From: CAZQLW01 sp964639875
GTDB lineage: Archaea; Nanobdellota; Nanobdellia; Woesearchaeales; GW2011-AR9
Direction: 5' to 3'
Assembly (NCBI GenBank): GCA_964639875.1
Contig: CAZXEM010000040.1
Span: 1-10,324 of the forward strand
DNA: 10,324 nucleotides
Position 1 is the first letter of the stretch; the number at the start of each line of letters is the position of its first letter. A program made the position numbers and the translations under genes. A model generated the notes under the pieces. The model saw only the letters and a program-made list of their open reading frames with translations. It did not search any database and was not told where the DNA came from. Below, one piece after another: positions 1 to 5,823 of this stretch.

Positions 1-156
1 AGAACTATCCAATGAAATGGGCTTTTTTAACTTAAACAAAGCATTTAATATATCTCCTTCTCGAACCATATTGTCAGTAAGACTAGCTAATTGTGAAAAT
101 ACAACTAAACTTTTTTCATAATTTGTTGCCGAAGAATTTTTGATTAAATTAAACAT
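1..156 (-). CDS. Partial hypothetical protein, N-terminal 52 residues
   Basis: An open frame starts at ATG 156-154 and stays open to the window edge, giving 52 codons beginning MFNLIKNSSATNYEKSL and continuing through a likely helical stretch (FSQLASLTDNMVREGDIL). A TATA box centred 26 nt upstream of this ATG (178-186) matches the leaderless arrangement used by most genes here and supports the start. No signal peptide or membrane segment is visible in this part. The hydrophobic/polar spacing suggests a soluble alpha-helical protein, possibly with a helical DNA- or protein-binding N-terminus, but I do not recognise the family. It lies on the same strand as and downstream of the 240-1151 gene, but has its own promoter in the 83-nt gap, so it is probably a separate transcript. 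Confidence 0.6.
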   Translation of the reverse strand, partial: MFNLIKNSSATNYEKSLVVFSQLASLTDNMVREGDILNALFKLKKPISLDSS

Positions 157-177
157 AAAGAATTATTTTCTAGGCTT

Positions 178-186
178 ATTTATATA
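178..186 (-). promoter_or_regulatory. TATA box for the partial gene at 1-156
   Basis: On the minus strand the sequence reads TATATAAAT, centred 26 nt before the ATG at 156. This spacing puts the transcription start at or next to the start codon. Confidence 0.55.
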
Positions 187-200
187 TTTTATGATAATTT

Positions 201-220
201 AAGAAAAGAAAGAAAAAAAA
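201..220 (-). terminator. T-rich terminator after the 240-1151 gene
   Basis: On the minus strand, about 20 nt past the stop codon of the 240-1151 gene, there is a run of eight T followed by further T/C-rich sequence (TTTCTTTTCTT). This oligo-T pattern is typical of archaeal termination. There is no strong hairpin. Confidence 0.5.
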
Positions 221-239
221 TTAATAATTTGCTAGTTGC

Positions 240-1151
240 TTATTCACTACTAAGGTCTGCTGTTTTCTTAAATGTAGCCATCAGTTTATCATTTGCATCA
301 TACAAAGTTAAGATAATTTCTACATTAGTTAAATCACCTGCACTTAGTTCACTATAAGCGAAACCTTTCGGGACAATAGCACTAGATGTTGCTGAAGATT
401 TTGCTGGAATCTTCTTTGAAGTTGCGGGTAATGGGACATTTTTTTCAATATCAGCATAACCTTCAACAGTCATGATAAAATAATCTGGTTTAATTATTCC
501 TTCTTCACTGTTTTTAATGGTATAACCAACATTAGTTATTTTTCCCCATGTGCCTTTCCAATCAATTTTAACATCTTTAATTGCCAGGCCAATTTTACTA
601 TATTTAGTAATGATGACTTCATCATCCAGGTTGTCTTCAACTGCAACTGTTTCAGCTTCTTCTGTATTATCAGTTTCTTCTGTAGTTTTAGTAGTGTTAT
701 TTGTTGCTGCTGCAGTTATTTCATCACTTTCAGTTATAGTAGAATCGGGTTTATCTTCTATTTCGGGATCGTCTTTTTCAGAACTTGAAAATAAACTTGT
801 AAAAAATCCGCTTACTTTTGTTGAAACTGATGAATCTGTATTTTCTACAGCTAAATTATCTTCAACATTAACAACTTCTGCAGTATTTCCTTGTTCAATA
901 GTACAATCTCCTACACTGAACCTTCCTGCAAAGAATATTAATAACAGAACTAAAATGATTATTAAATATTTTAATATTTGTCTGGGTTTGAATTTAATAT
1001 CAAATTCTTCATCTAATACTGAAGAACGATGTTTTTTATGACTTTTTACTGGTATTTGGACCCTTTTTGTTTTATTTTCAATTTCTTCTTCTTCTACTTC
1101 TTCTGTTAAATTTTCAGCTTCTTTTTGAAATTCTTCATTTTTAAAATCCAT
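240..1151 (-). CDS. Membrane-anchored protein with exported beta-rich domain
   Basis: This 303-residue protein has four parts. Residues 1-58 are a charged cytosolic region, first Glu-rich and then Lys/Arg-rich. Residues 59-76 are one hydrophobic segment (LKYLIIILVLLLIFFAGRF). Residues 80-178 are an acidic Ser/Thr/Glu-rich linker of low complexity, probably disordered. Residues about 179-300 are a compact domain with alternating strand-like segments (KIGLAIKDVKIDW, KITNVGYTIKN, YFIMTVEGY, LTNVEIILTLYD). The positive residues before the segment suggest N-in/C-out topology, placing the C-terminal domain outside. The 'TNVEIILTLYD' pattern recalls FxLYD/Ig-like beta-sandwich domains of archaeal surface proteins, but I cannot confirm the family. 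It is the second gene of an operon, 22 nt after the 64-residue membrane protein, with a strong Shine-Dalgarno sequence that fixes this start. A structural or sensory envelope role is inference. Confidence 0.8.
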   Translation of the reverse strand: MDFKNEEFQKEAENLTEEVEEEEIENKTKRVQIPVKSHKKHRSSVLDEEFDIKFKPRQILKYLIIILVLLLIFFAGRFSVGDCTIEQGNTAEVVNVEDNLAVENTDSSVSTKVSGFFTSLFSSSEKDDPEIEDKPDSTITESDEITAAATNNTTKTTEETDNTEEAETVAVEDNLDDEVIITKYSKIGLAIKDVKIDWKGTWGKITNVGYTIKNSEEGIIKPDYFIMTVEGYADIEKNVPLPATSKKIPAKSSATSSAIVPKGFAYSELSAGDLTNVEIILTLYDANDKLMATFKKTADLSSE

Positions 1152-1161
1152 TTTTATGTTT

Positions 1162-1168
1162 CTCCTCC
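1162..1168 (-). promoter_or_regulatory. Strong Shine-Dalgarno for the operon-internal gene at 1151
   Basis: The minus strand reads AAGGAGGAGA, with GGAGGAG 10 nt before the ATG at 1151. It sits in the 22-nt gap after the upstream gene. It is the strongest SD in the window and belongs to a gene that cannot be leaderless. Confidence 0.75.
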
Positions 1169-1173
1169 TTTTG

Positions 1174-1368
1174 TTAAATTAAAAAAAATATTATTGATAA
1201 AATTATTAGAAATAATCCTCCTCCCATACAACCAAAAGCAATTTGTTCTCCCAAAGTTAAATTTTTAAAATTTTTAAGCTTATTAATGAGAAAATTTGTT
1301 CCATCAGTTATTTTTTGGTTAAAAACTGCTAGTTGTTGATTTAATTGATTAGTATCTATTCCTCCCAT
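1174..1368 (-). CDS. Small single-pass membrane protein
   Basis: This 64-residue protein has a polar, helical N-terminal half (residues 1-40, with several Gln/Asn/Lys and heptad-like hydrophobic spacing: LNQQLAVFNQKI, FLINKLKNF) and one C-terminal transmembrane helix at about 43-63 (IAFGCMGGGLFLIILSIIFFLI). It ends inside the membrane, like a tail-anchored protein; the GCMGGG stretch could allow tight helix packing. A leaderless promoter lies 27-28 nt upstream, and it is the first gene of a two-gene operon with the membrane-anchored protein at 240-1151. The pairing suggests the two act together at the membrane, for example as an oligomeric partner or assembly factor, but that is inference. 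The family is not recognised. Confidence 0.75.
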   Translation of the reverse strand: MGGIDTNQLNQQLAVFNQKITDGTNFLINKLKNFKNLTLGEQIAFGCMGGGLFLIILSIIFFLI

Positions 1369-1391
1369 TTTAAAAGTAACTAATATTAAGT

Positions 1392-1399
1392 AATATAAA
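1392..1399 (-). promoter_or_regulatory. TATA box for the 1368-240 operon
   Basis: The minus strand reads TTTATATT, centred 27-28 nt ahead of the ATG at 1368. The transcript is predicted to start at the start codon (leaderless). It lies in the 63-nt gap after the upstream surface-protein operon. Confidence 0.6.
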
Positions 1400-1431
1400 A
1401 ATTTATTGTTTTGATGATGTTGTCCATATTA

Positions 1432-2859
1432 TTATTTTAACGCTTTGTTAATATCTTTTTCTTGCCAACCAGAGCTTAACAAAGTTTCTTTAATCTTTTG
1501 ATTAGAGATTCCTTTATTTTTTTCCTTTTCAACATAATCTTTAATCTTAGAGGGTTTATTTTTATGGGGTTGAATTACCAAGAAATAAACTAACACACCA
1601 ATAACAATTAACAATATCAATGATCCGATGATGATTAACGGTAATTTTATTCCATCCCAAATACTAACTGAGCCAGTCCAATCTCCCGATGTTGTTGAGT
1701 CTTCAACTTTAAGTTCTGGTTCTAAATTAGTTTCAGAATCTTGATCTTCAGATCCTAAATTTAACTGATCTTCATCTTTAAACATACTTGAATCTTCTTC
1801 TTCACATGTTTTCTCAATTTTAGGTTTTAAAGCAGTAGTATCACAAAAATGTTGGTCAACACAAGTTCTCGTTTGTTTATCATTTTTGCATTCGCTCCAT
1901 TTTCCACAAACCCAGTCTTCAACACATTCTTGACAATCTTGAGTTTCTGTTTTTGTTGCCAGACATTTATTTTTATCTGTACAGGTTTTAGTTTGTTTAA
2001 GCTCTTTATTACAATATGACCAGCTTGTACAAATTAAGTTTGGCTTACAAGTAGATGTTTTTATGATTTTAGTAAGAGATACTTTTTTATTTTCATTTAA
2101 AAAATCTATTAGTTCAGTTCTTAATTTAGTAATTTCTGTGATTAAGTCTTCAAGGTTATCAATCAAAGTTTCATTTTTTGGAGATTCTTGTTTTAACGGA
2201 TTTAAATAATCTTTAGCTTGATTTTTAAGAGATTTTAAATCGTCCTTTAAATCTTTCAGACCATCTTCATAATCTTCGAAAGTTTTTTCTTCTTCATCTT
2301 CTTCTTCCTCATCTTCTTCATCAGTTTCAGTAACATTATCTTCAGTGTTACTTTCTTCTTCTTCTTCTTCTTCTTCTTCCGTTTTAACATCTTTTAGTTC
2401 CAAATAACCTTCCTTATATCCATCATAAATTTCAGAATAGTTATCAAACTCTTCTTCAAAATAATCATAACTATAATTTATTGGTTCTACTATTGTTACT
2501 GCTGGTTCTGCGGTAATTTCCACTTCTGTTGAACAACCTGGCGAATTAACACAGATATTAACTTCACTTGAACTACCATCACCGCATTTCACTTCAATAT
2601 TATAAGTTCCTGAATAAGGATCAGAATTAGTATTATAATAAGTGTCCCAACTTCCATAACCTTGCTCAACAACGATTAAGTCTGTATAAATGTTAGACAT
2701 TAATAATAATGAAGTTCTGGCACAATCAGTAACAGATATTTCTACTGTTTGATCAAAAGAATATTCATCTTTATTAGTTTCAATTTCAACAGCGTTAACT
2801 AGGTTTGCGATGATTAAAATTGTAAAGAGCAAGAAAAGTACATTTTTAAGAGTCTTCAT
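1432..2859 (-). CDS. Secreted surface protein with thrombospondin-1-like repeats
   Basis: This 475-residue protein starts with a clear signal peptide (1-23; hydrophobic core LFLLFTILIIANL, likely cleavage after VNA). Residues 24-110 form a beta-rich domain with four Cys and the pattern of archaeal surface Ig/macroglobulin-like domains (YSFDQTVEISVTDC, YSGTYNIEVKC). Residues 135-260 are acidic and helical, with a run of nine Glu at 161-169 and a likely coiled coil at 195-258. Two Cys/Trp repeats follow at 271-309 and 312-352 (CTSWSYC...QTKTC, CGKWSEC...QTRTC), matching thrombospondin type-1-like motifs. An acidic linker leads to a transmembrane helix at about 406-428 and a cytosolic tail (430-475) ending ISNQKIKETLLSSGWQEKDI, a helical tail type seen on many DPANN surface proteins. 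Its start overlaps the end of the upstream gene by 14 nt and lacks an SD, so translation is probably coupled. Adhesion or cell-cell contact is a plausible role but inferred. Confidence 0.85.
   Translation of the reverse strand: MKTLKNVLFLLFTILIIANLVNAVEIETNKDEYSFDQTVEISVTDCARTSLLLMSNIYTDLIVVEQGYGSWDTYYNTNSDPYSGTYNIEVKCGDGSSSEVNICVNSPGCSTEVEITAEPAVTIVEPINYSYDYFEEEFDNYSEIYDGYKEGYLELKDVKTEEEEEEEEESNTEDNVTETDEEDEEEEDEEEKTFEDYEDGLKDLKDDLKSLKNQAKDYLNPLKQESPKNETLIDNLEDLITEITKLRTELIDFLNENKKVSLTKIIKTSTCKPNLICTSWSYCNKELKQTKTCTDKNKCLATKTETQDCQECVEDWVCGKWSECKNDKQTRTCVDQHFCDTTALKPKIEKTCEEEDSSMFKDEDQLNLGSEDQDSETNLEPELKVEDSTTSGDWTGSVSIWDGIKLPLIIIGSLILLIVIGVLVYFLVIQPHKNKPSKIKDYVEKEKNKGISNQKIKETLLSSGWQEKDINKALK
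2353..2379 (-). repeat. Nine perfect GAA codon repeats (poly-Glu tract)
   Basis: Nine uninterrupted GAA triplets on the minus strand encode Glu 161-169 of the surface protein; the plus strand shows TTC repeats. A second, interrupted Glu/Asp stretch follows at residues 178-192. Slippage would change the linker length by whole residues without a frameshift. Confidence 0.85.
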
Positions 2860-4300
2860 CGTATTCCATTACAAAAGTTTCGTTAAGGTAAACTGTCCAA
2901 TTACTAGGGTCAGGGATATCGTAAACTTGAACAGTCTTTTTATAAATTTGATCAGAATCAGGATAATCTGCACTAAGATGAACAGATTCATACTTTTCTA
3001 AAGCTAAAGATTTAGTTCTGCTTACAGATAAAAGTGAATTATCTTTATCATAAGTTGTTATAATTATCCAAAATGGTTTTTTAGTATCTTTTATTGCTTC
3101 AATTCTAACTCCATCTTTGTTCCATTCTTGTGCACTTACTAATGCTGGTCGTTCAATACAAGCACCTTCAACACAAGTCATTTTTTCTGGACATTCAATC
3201 TCTTTTTTAATAATCTTTCCATTCTCTGCACAAGTATGTTCAACAACCTTTGTACCACTGCAACCATCTTCATAAGAAGTAATTGAATCATAATAATTAT
3301 CACCCGATTGTTTTAATTCTAAACCAGTAATATTTCCTTTAATTTTGATGTTATCACTATCTGAATCTGTACACCCATCAAAACATCCAGGATAAGACTT
3401 GTAACCGTAGTAATAACATCCGTTTGAGCAGGTAGTTTCTTTAACATTTAATCCCGTTGCAGAACAAGAAAAATTTACAAAAGTTTGATTATCTTTACAA
3501 AAATCATTAATATTTTTACTAATAATCTCATCTTCATTATTGAATAAAGAAAAATTAACCCTCCTTTTCATCCAAATCACATCTGAATCTTGATTATCAA
3601 CACATTGGAAACAGACTCCTTTTGCACAAGAATAATCCTCTGGACATTCAGTGATTTTAGAAGTTAGGTTATTTTCTATACAAGAATATTTTTTAACAGA
3701 ACTGTCAGATTCACAACTGTTTTCATGAAGTGTTTTACTTCCTTGGATAAAAGCAGGTTCATATTGTATATTATTAGTATAATATTTCCCTTTGTGATTT
3801 TTATAATTTTCCTGATTGAAAAAAGATAAATAATAATCTTCTTGACCACTACATTCTGAACCAATAACATCTTCTAACATTAAATTACCCCAATAAAAAG
3901 AATATTCTTCACCAATAATTAAATCTTGTTCACTTTCAAACTCTTTACCATAATCCCACAGATATTGGAAAGTACAGGTGCCATCATCCTCGCTAGTAAT
4001 ATCATTAACTTTAATGTTTATCAGATTCTCTTCATAAGGGATTATTCCTGTTTGACCTTTTGGAATTAATAGTTTACTTTCTTGGTTATTTTCAGAAGTG
4101 AACTTAAAAACACATACTGGCGTAGTATCAGTTACATTTTCAGTATAATAACCTTTACCAACAAACGTATCGGTAAAAAACAATAATGAAACCAAACCAA
4201 TAATCGCTACTATTGAAATAATAGCAATAAGATATTCTTTCTGATGATCAGTTTTAGAAGCAGTTTTAACTACCTTTTTCTTCACTCTCTTTTTTACCAT
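2846..4300 (-). CDS. Membrane-anchored Cys-rich repeat surface protein
   Basis: This 484-residue protein has a Lys-rich N-terminus (KKRVKKKVVK), one transmembrane or uncleaved signal-anchor helix at about 23-43, and a large extracellular part. Residues 60-195 hold a region with three Cys (63, 109, 150). Residues 196-381 hold a Cys-rich repeat series: a partial unit at 196-230, one at about 233-309, and one at 310-381. The clearest element, C-(E)N...ECP...C..G.C, occurs twice (YSCIENN...ECPEDYSCAKGVC and HTCAENG...ECPEKMTCVEGAC), and 'D-SDSD' follows a Cys in two units. Such repeats are common in archaeal secreted proteins and are probably disulfide-bonded. Residues 385-480 look like a beta domain (VRIEAIKDTKKPFWIIITTYD). 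The gene is first in an operon with the thrombospondin-like protein and has a leaderless promoter 28 nt upstream. An S-layer-associated or adhesive complex of the two proteins is inference. Confidence 0.85.
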   Translation of the reverse strand: MVKKRVKKKVVKTASKTDHQKEYLIAIISIVAIIGLVSLLFFTDTFVGKGYYTENVTDTTPVCVFKFTSENNQESKLLIPKGQTGIIPYEENLINIKVNDITSEDDGTCTFQYLWDYGKEFESEQDLIIGEEYSFYWGNLMLEDVIGSECSGQEDYYLSFFNQENYKNHKGKYYTNNIQYEPAFIQGSKTLHENSCESDSSVKKYSCIENNLTSKITECPEDYSCAKGVCFQCVDNQDSDVIWMKRRVNFSLFNNEDEIISKNINDFCKDNQTFVNFSCSATGLNVKETTCSNGCYYYGYKSYPGCFDGCTDSDSDNIKIKGNITGLELKQSGDNYYDSITSYEDGCSGTKVVEHTCAENGKIIKKEIECPEKMTCVEGACIERPALVSAQEWNKDGVRIEAIKDTKKPFWIIITTYDKDNSLLSVSRTKSLALEKYESVHLSADYPDSDQIYKKTVQVYDIPDPSNWTVYLNETFVMEYDEDS

Positions 4301-4323
4301 ATAAGTTAAGTAAATATTTTATG

Positions 4324-4332
4324 TTTATATAA
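4324..4332 (-). promoter_or_regulatory. TATA box for the surface-protein operon
   Basis: The minus strand reads TTATATAAA, centred 28 nt ahead of the ATG at 4300 and preceded by a purine-rich BRE-like stretch (AAGAAAAA). It predicts a leaderless transcript for the two-gene operon. Confidence 0.6.
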
Positions 4333-4356
4333 TTTTTCTTTTATAAGAAATAGATT

Positions 4357-4379
4357 AAAAAAAATAATAAAGAAAAAAA
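4357..4379 (-). terminator. Double oligo-T terminator after rps6e
   Basis: Just past the S6e stop codon the minus strand has a run of seven T (4373-4379) and then a run of eight T (4357-4364). Consecutive T-runs without a hairpin are the usual archaeal termination signal. Confidence 0.6.
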
Positions 4380-4381
4380 GT

Positions 4382-4810
4382 TTACTTTTTCTCTGCTTCA
4401 GGTTTTGTTTCTTCAGCAGGAGCAGCTTCTTCAGCTAACGATTTAGCGCCTTCTTTAACAATTTTAAGGTTAACTTGCCTGATAATCTTAGTTACCATTT
4501 CTCCACAAACAGTTTTCCTTTTTAAGATTCCACCCTGAGTTTTCTTATCCCTTTTCTTACCAGAAGAGCCGACACCTTTACCTTTAATAAGAATCCTTTT
4601 CCTTGGAATTTGAATCCCGTTTCTCATTGGAAATCCACACTTATCAGAACCGCCAGTGATTACAAACTCATAACCGTCAAATCCTAAATCTTTACCAGAA
4701 ATTGTTTCGCCGATACGTTTTTTCAAAAGAGTATCCGCTTCAGGACTTTTAATTTCCTTTTGATATGTTTTACCATCTTTTGCGCCAATAACGCATTTAA
4801 AGTCTACCAT
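4382..4810 (-). CDS. rps6e: Small ribosomal subunit protein S6e
   Basis: This 142-residue protein is the archaeal/eukaryotic S6e of the small ribosomal subunit. The family signature is plain at residues 51-62 (ITGGSDKCGFPM), followed by the basic rRNA-binding stretch GIQIPRKRILIKGKG and GKKRDKKTQGGILKRKTVCG (to 103). The N-terminus MVDFKCVIGAKDGKTYQKEI is also typical. The C-terminus (125-142) is an Ala/Glu/Lys tail (LAEEAAPAEETKPEAEKK), slightly longer than the compact archaeal forms and probably disordered. The gene stands alone between a toxin-antitoxin pair and a surface-protein operon, without the translation-factor or ribosomal neighbours often seen with archaeal S6e. Its promoter lies unusually far upstream (TATA 4901-4908), leaving a leader of about 65 nt that can fold; regulation at this leader is plausible. 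Confidence 0.96.
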   Translation of the reverse strand: MVDFKCVIGAKDGKTYQKEIKSPEADTLLKKRIGETISGKDLGFDGYEFVITGGSDKCGFPMRNGIQIPRKRILIKGKGVGSSGKKRDKKTQGGILKRKTVCGEMVTKIIRQVNLKIVKEGAKSLAEEAAPAEETKPEAEKK

Positions 4811-4821
4811 TTTAGTTTATT

Positions 4822-4872
4822 CTCCCGAGATTCAAGAACCTAACGATTCACGCCCAAATAGGGTTATCTCAG
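4822..4872 (-). promoter_or_regulatory. Structured 5' leader of rps6e (three-way junction)
   Basis: On the minus strand, 4872 down to 4825 can fold as follows. An outer 7-bp stem pairs CUGAGAU (4872-4866) with AUCUCGG (4831-4825), with one G-U. Inside it are a 3-bp hairpin CCC-UAUUU-GGG (4863-4853) and a 5-bp hairpin GAAUC-GUUA-GGUUC (4849-4836), with one G-U. The predicted transcription start (about 4878) lies just before the outer stem. The SD-like GGGAG (4826-4822) overlaps the stem's 3' strand, so folding could partly hide it. The segment is near 48% GC in strongly AT-rich surroundings. A cis-regulatory leader, perhaps for S6e autoregulation, is inference. Confidence 0.45.
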
Positions 4873-4900
4873 CTTTGTTTATAGTAATTTCTTGTCTGGA

Positions 4901-4908
4901 TTTATAAA
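4901..4908 (-). promoter_or_regulatory. TATA box for rps6e
   Basis: TTTATAAA reads the same on both strands; used on the minus strand it predicts a start near 4878 and a leader of about 65 nt. A weaker alternative, CTATAAAC near 4877-4884, would start transcription inside the possible leader structure. Confidence 0.5.
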
Positions 4909-4916
4909 GATTTGGG

Positions 4917-5147
4917 TTAAATCCCTAACATTTCTTTAATTAATTCTTCTATTACATTACTCATCTTTTGATTGTTTTTTTCACAATAAGCACGGAACTT
5001 TTTCATTAAACCCATGTCAACAGTAAAAGTAGCTCTTTCTTTATAGCTTGGTTTACTTAATTGGCCAGTACGATCGAATTCTTCTAAAGCTTCTAAAAGA
5101 TCTTTATTTTTATCTACTAATTCATTAATTTTTTTCGCGGATAACAT
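4917..5147 (-). CDS. RHH-type antitoxin partner of the Doc-like toxin
   Basis: This 76-residue protein has two parts. Residues 1-35 are helical and charged (INELVDKNKDLLEALEEFDR), a likely toxin-binding region. Residues 38-74 have the ribbon-helix-helix pattern: a strand RATFTVDMGL, helix A LMKKFRAYCEKNN, a turn, then helix B MSNVIEELIKEML. RHH dimers insert the strand pair into the major groove, so the protein probably represses its own operon. Its start lies inside the toxin gene (23-nt overlap), implying translational coupling. Two things are unusual: the antitoxin comes second, whereas P1 phd precedes doc, and the DNA-binding fold is RHH rather than Phd/YefM. The (S/T)xxxE(G/N) inhibitory motif of class I Fic antitoxins is not evident, so neutralisation probably uses another contact. 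The antitoxin role is inferred from fold, size and context. Confidence 0.8.
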   Translation of the reverse strand: MLSAKKINELVDKNKDLLEALEEFDRTGQLSKPSYKERATFTVDMGLMKKFRAYCEKNNQKMSNVIEELIKEMLGI

Positions 5148-5481
5148 TATTAATTAACCCCACAATTTTTATTGGATTTGTAACATTATTTTTAGCTATT
5201 TTTTTAACTAAAGTTACTAATCTATCTCGGTCATAATCTTTTCTATTTTCTTCAAAGTAATAGATTATTGTCAATAAACAAGTTCTTTTATTTCCGTCAT
5301 TAAAAACGTGATCTACTGACAAACTTCGCACAATATAACTTAACTCATAAAGCCAGTTCCTTTTTGTTTTTGCTAAACCTAAGGCAAAGTCTAAACTGCT
5401 TTCATTATTGAATTCACCTTTCTCGCCAATTTTCTGATTGAAAGCAATAATGTCTTTCTTTGTTAATGTTACTTTGTACAT
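5125..5481 (-). CDS. Doc/Fic-family toxin (death-on-curing type)
   Basis: This 118-residue protein is close to the usual Doc length of about 125. The core motif is HVFNDGNKRT at residues 58-67 (H58, F60, D62, N64, K65, R66). This is the Doc version, H-x-F-x-D-[AG]-N-K-R, rather than the AMPylating Fic form HPFxxGNGR. P1 Doc, with this Lys, acts as a kinase that phosphorylates elongation factor EF-Tu and stops translation; by analogy the archaeal target could be aEF1A, which is inference. Upstream helices (NESSLDFALGLAKTKRNWLYELSYIVRSL) and the downstream helix (TCLLTIIYYFEEN) also fit the fold. The start is backed by a TATA box 28-29 nt upstream. It is the first gene of a bicistron and its 3' end overlaps the RHH antitoxin. 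All core residues are intact, so the enzyme looks active. Confidence 0.88.
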   Translation of the reverse strand: MYKVTLTKKDIIAFNQKIGEKGEFNNESSLDFALGLAKTKRNWLYELSYIVRSLSVDHVFNDGNKRTCLLTIIYYFEENRKDYDRDRLVTLVKKIAKNNVTNPIKIVGLINNVIREKN

Positions 5482-5502
5482 ATTTGTATGAATAAGTATG
5501 AA
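5476..5502 (-). promoter_or_regulatory. Candidate operator: 10-bp-periodic repeats over the toxin start
   Basis: On the plus strand GTATGAA occurs at 5486-5492 and again at 5496-5502, exactly 10 bp apart; a weaker copy (GTACATA) begins at 5476, again in phase. The set lies between the TATA box and the start codon and overlaps the ATG. Tandem sites spaced one helical turn apart fit cooperative RHH dimer binding. Confidence 0.5.
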
Positions 5503-5505
5503 CGA

Positions 5506-5513
5506 TTTATAAA
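5506..5513 (-). promoter_or_regulatory. TATA box for the toxin-antitoxin operon
   Basis: TTTATAAA is centred 28-29 nt ahead of the toxin ATG at 5481 and predicts a leaderless transcript. It directly adjoins the repeat block at 5476-5502. Confidence 0.6.
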
Positions 5514-5541
5514 CTTTTTGGCTAGAAATATGATATTTATC

Positions 5542-5561
5542 AAAAAACAGCTAAAGCTAGC
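5542..5561 (-). terminator. Hairpin plus oligo-T terminator
   Basis: On the minus strand GCTA-GCTT-TAGC (5561-5550) can form a short 4-bp hairpin, followed two bases later by six T (5547-5542). It lies downstream of the small gene ending at 5598 and upstream of the toxin promoter. The stem is weak. Confidence 0.4.
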
Positions 5562-5597
5562 AATACCTAGAAGAAATTGTTAAGTTTCAATGTTTTT

Positions 5598-5783
5598 TTA
5601 TTGTGGTTGTTCAAGTCCATTTAATTCTTCTGAGAGAGTTGAATGCTCTTCTCTTAGTTTACCTAATTGAACCTTTTTAAACTCGTTAATTTGGTTCCTG
5701 CCCGAATCCCACTCTAGCGGTTTTATTTTTTTGTCTAGGTTAAACAACAGTTCTTTTATTTCTGAAATACGTTCTTGGGACAT
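5598..5783 (-). CDS. Small coiled-coil-like hypothetical protein (61 aa)
   Basis: The frame is open further upstream to an ATG at 5849, but I choose the ATG at 5783. A TATA box (5807-5814) is centred 27-28 nt before it, as for other leaderless genes here, and the longer version would overlap both this promoter and the end of the preceding gene. The 61-residue product (MSQERISEIKELLFNLDKKI...) is highly charged, without Cys or membrane segments. It has two helical stretches (1-21 and about 32-56: INEFKKVQLGKLREEHSTL) joined by a turn containing WDSGR, so an antiparallel helical hairpin or coiled-coil dimer is likely. The family is not recognised. It sits between the toxin-antitoxin pair and another unknown gene, but its promoter and the terminator-like hairpin at 5542-5561 suggest a separate transcript. 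Confidence 0.65.
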   Translation of the reverse strand: MSQERISEIKELLFNLDKKIKPLEWDSGRNQINEFKKVQLGKLREEHSTLSEELNGLEQPQ

Positions 5784-5806
5784 ATATATATACCTAGGAG
5801 CTGAAA

Positions 5807-5814
5807 TATATAAA
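5807..5814 (-). promoter_or_regulatory. TATA box deciding the start at 5783
   Basis: The minus strand reads TTTATATA in the 40-nt gap after the stop of the 5824-6153 gene, centred 27-28 nt ahead of the ATG at 5783. Confidence 0.6.
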
Positions 5815-5823
5815 TGTTTGTGC

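Noticed and set aside
550..1041. A 163-residue plus-strand open frame rich in Ser and Val
   Set aside because: It is the antisense of the acidic Ser/Thr-rich linker of the 240-1151 gene. It has no promoter or SD, and its composition is explained by the complement of GAA/ACT-rich codons.
1405..1440. TGATGATG, resembling a box C of an archaeal C/D sRNA
   Set aside because: No matching box D (CTGA) lies at suitable distance, and no C'/D' pair is present.
2810..3001. A 63-residue plus-strand open frame
   Set aside because: It lies antisense to the two overlapping surface-protein genes and has no promoter, SD or protein-like pattern.
3676..3870. A 64-residue minus-strand open frame
   Set aside because: It is an alternative frame inside the well-supported Cys-rich repeat protein gene, with an Ile/Lys-rich composition typical of AT-rich shadow frames.
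4811..4916. Possible tRNA or tRNA-like element upstream of rps6e
   Set aside because: GGTTCTTGAATC looks faintly like a T-arm, but there is no acceptor stem, D-arm or anticodon arm in the right places. The three-way junction leader explains the pairing better.
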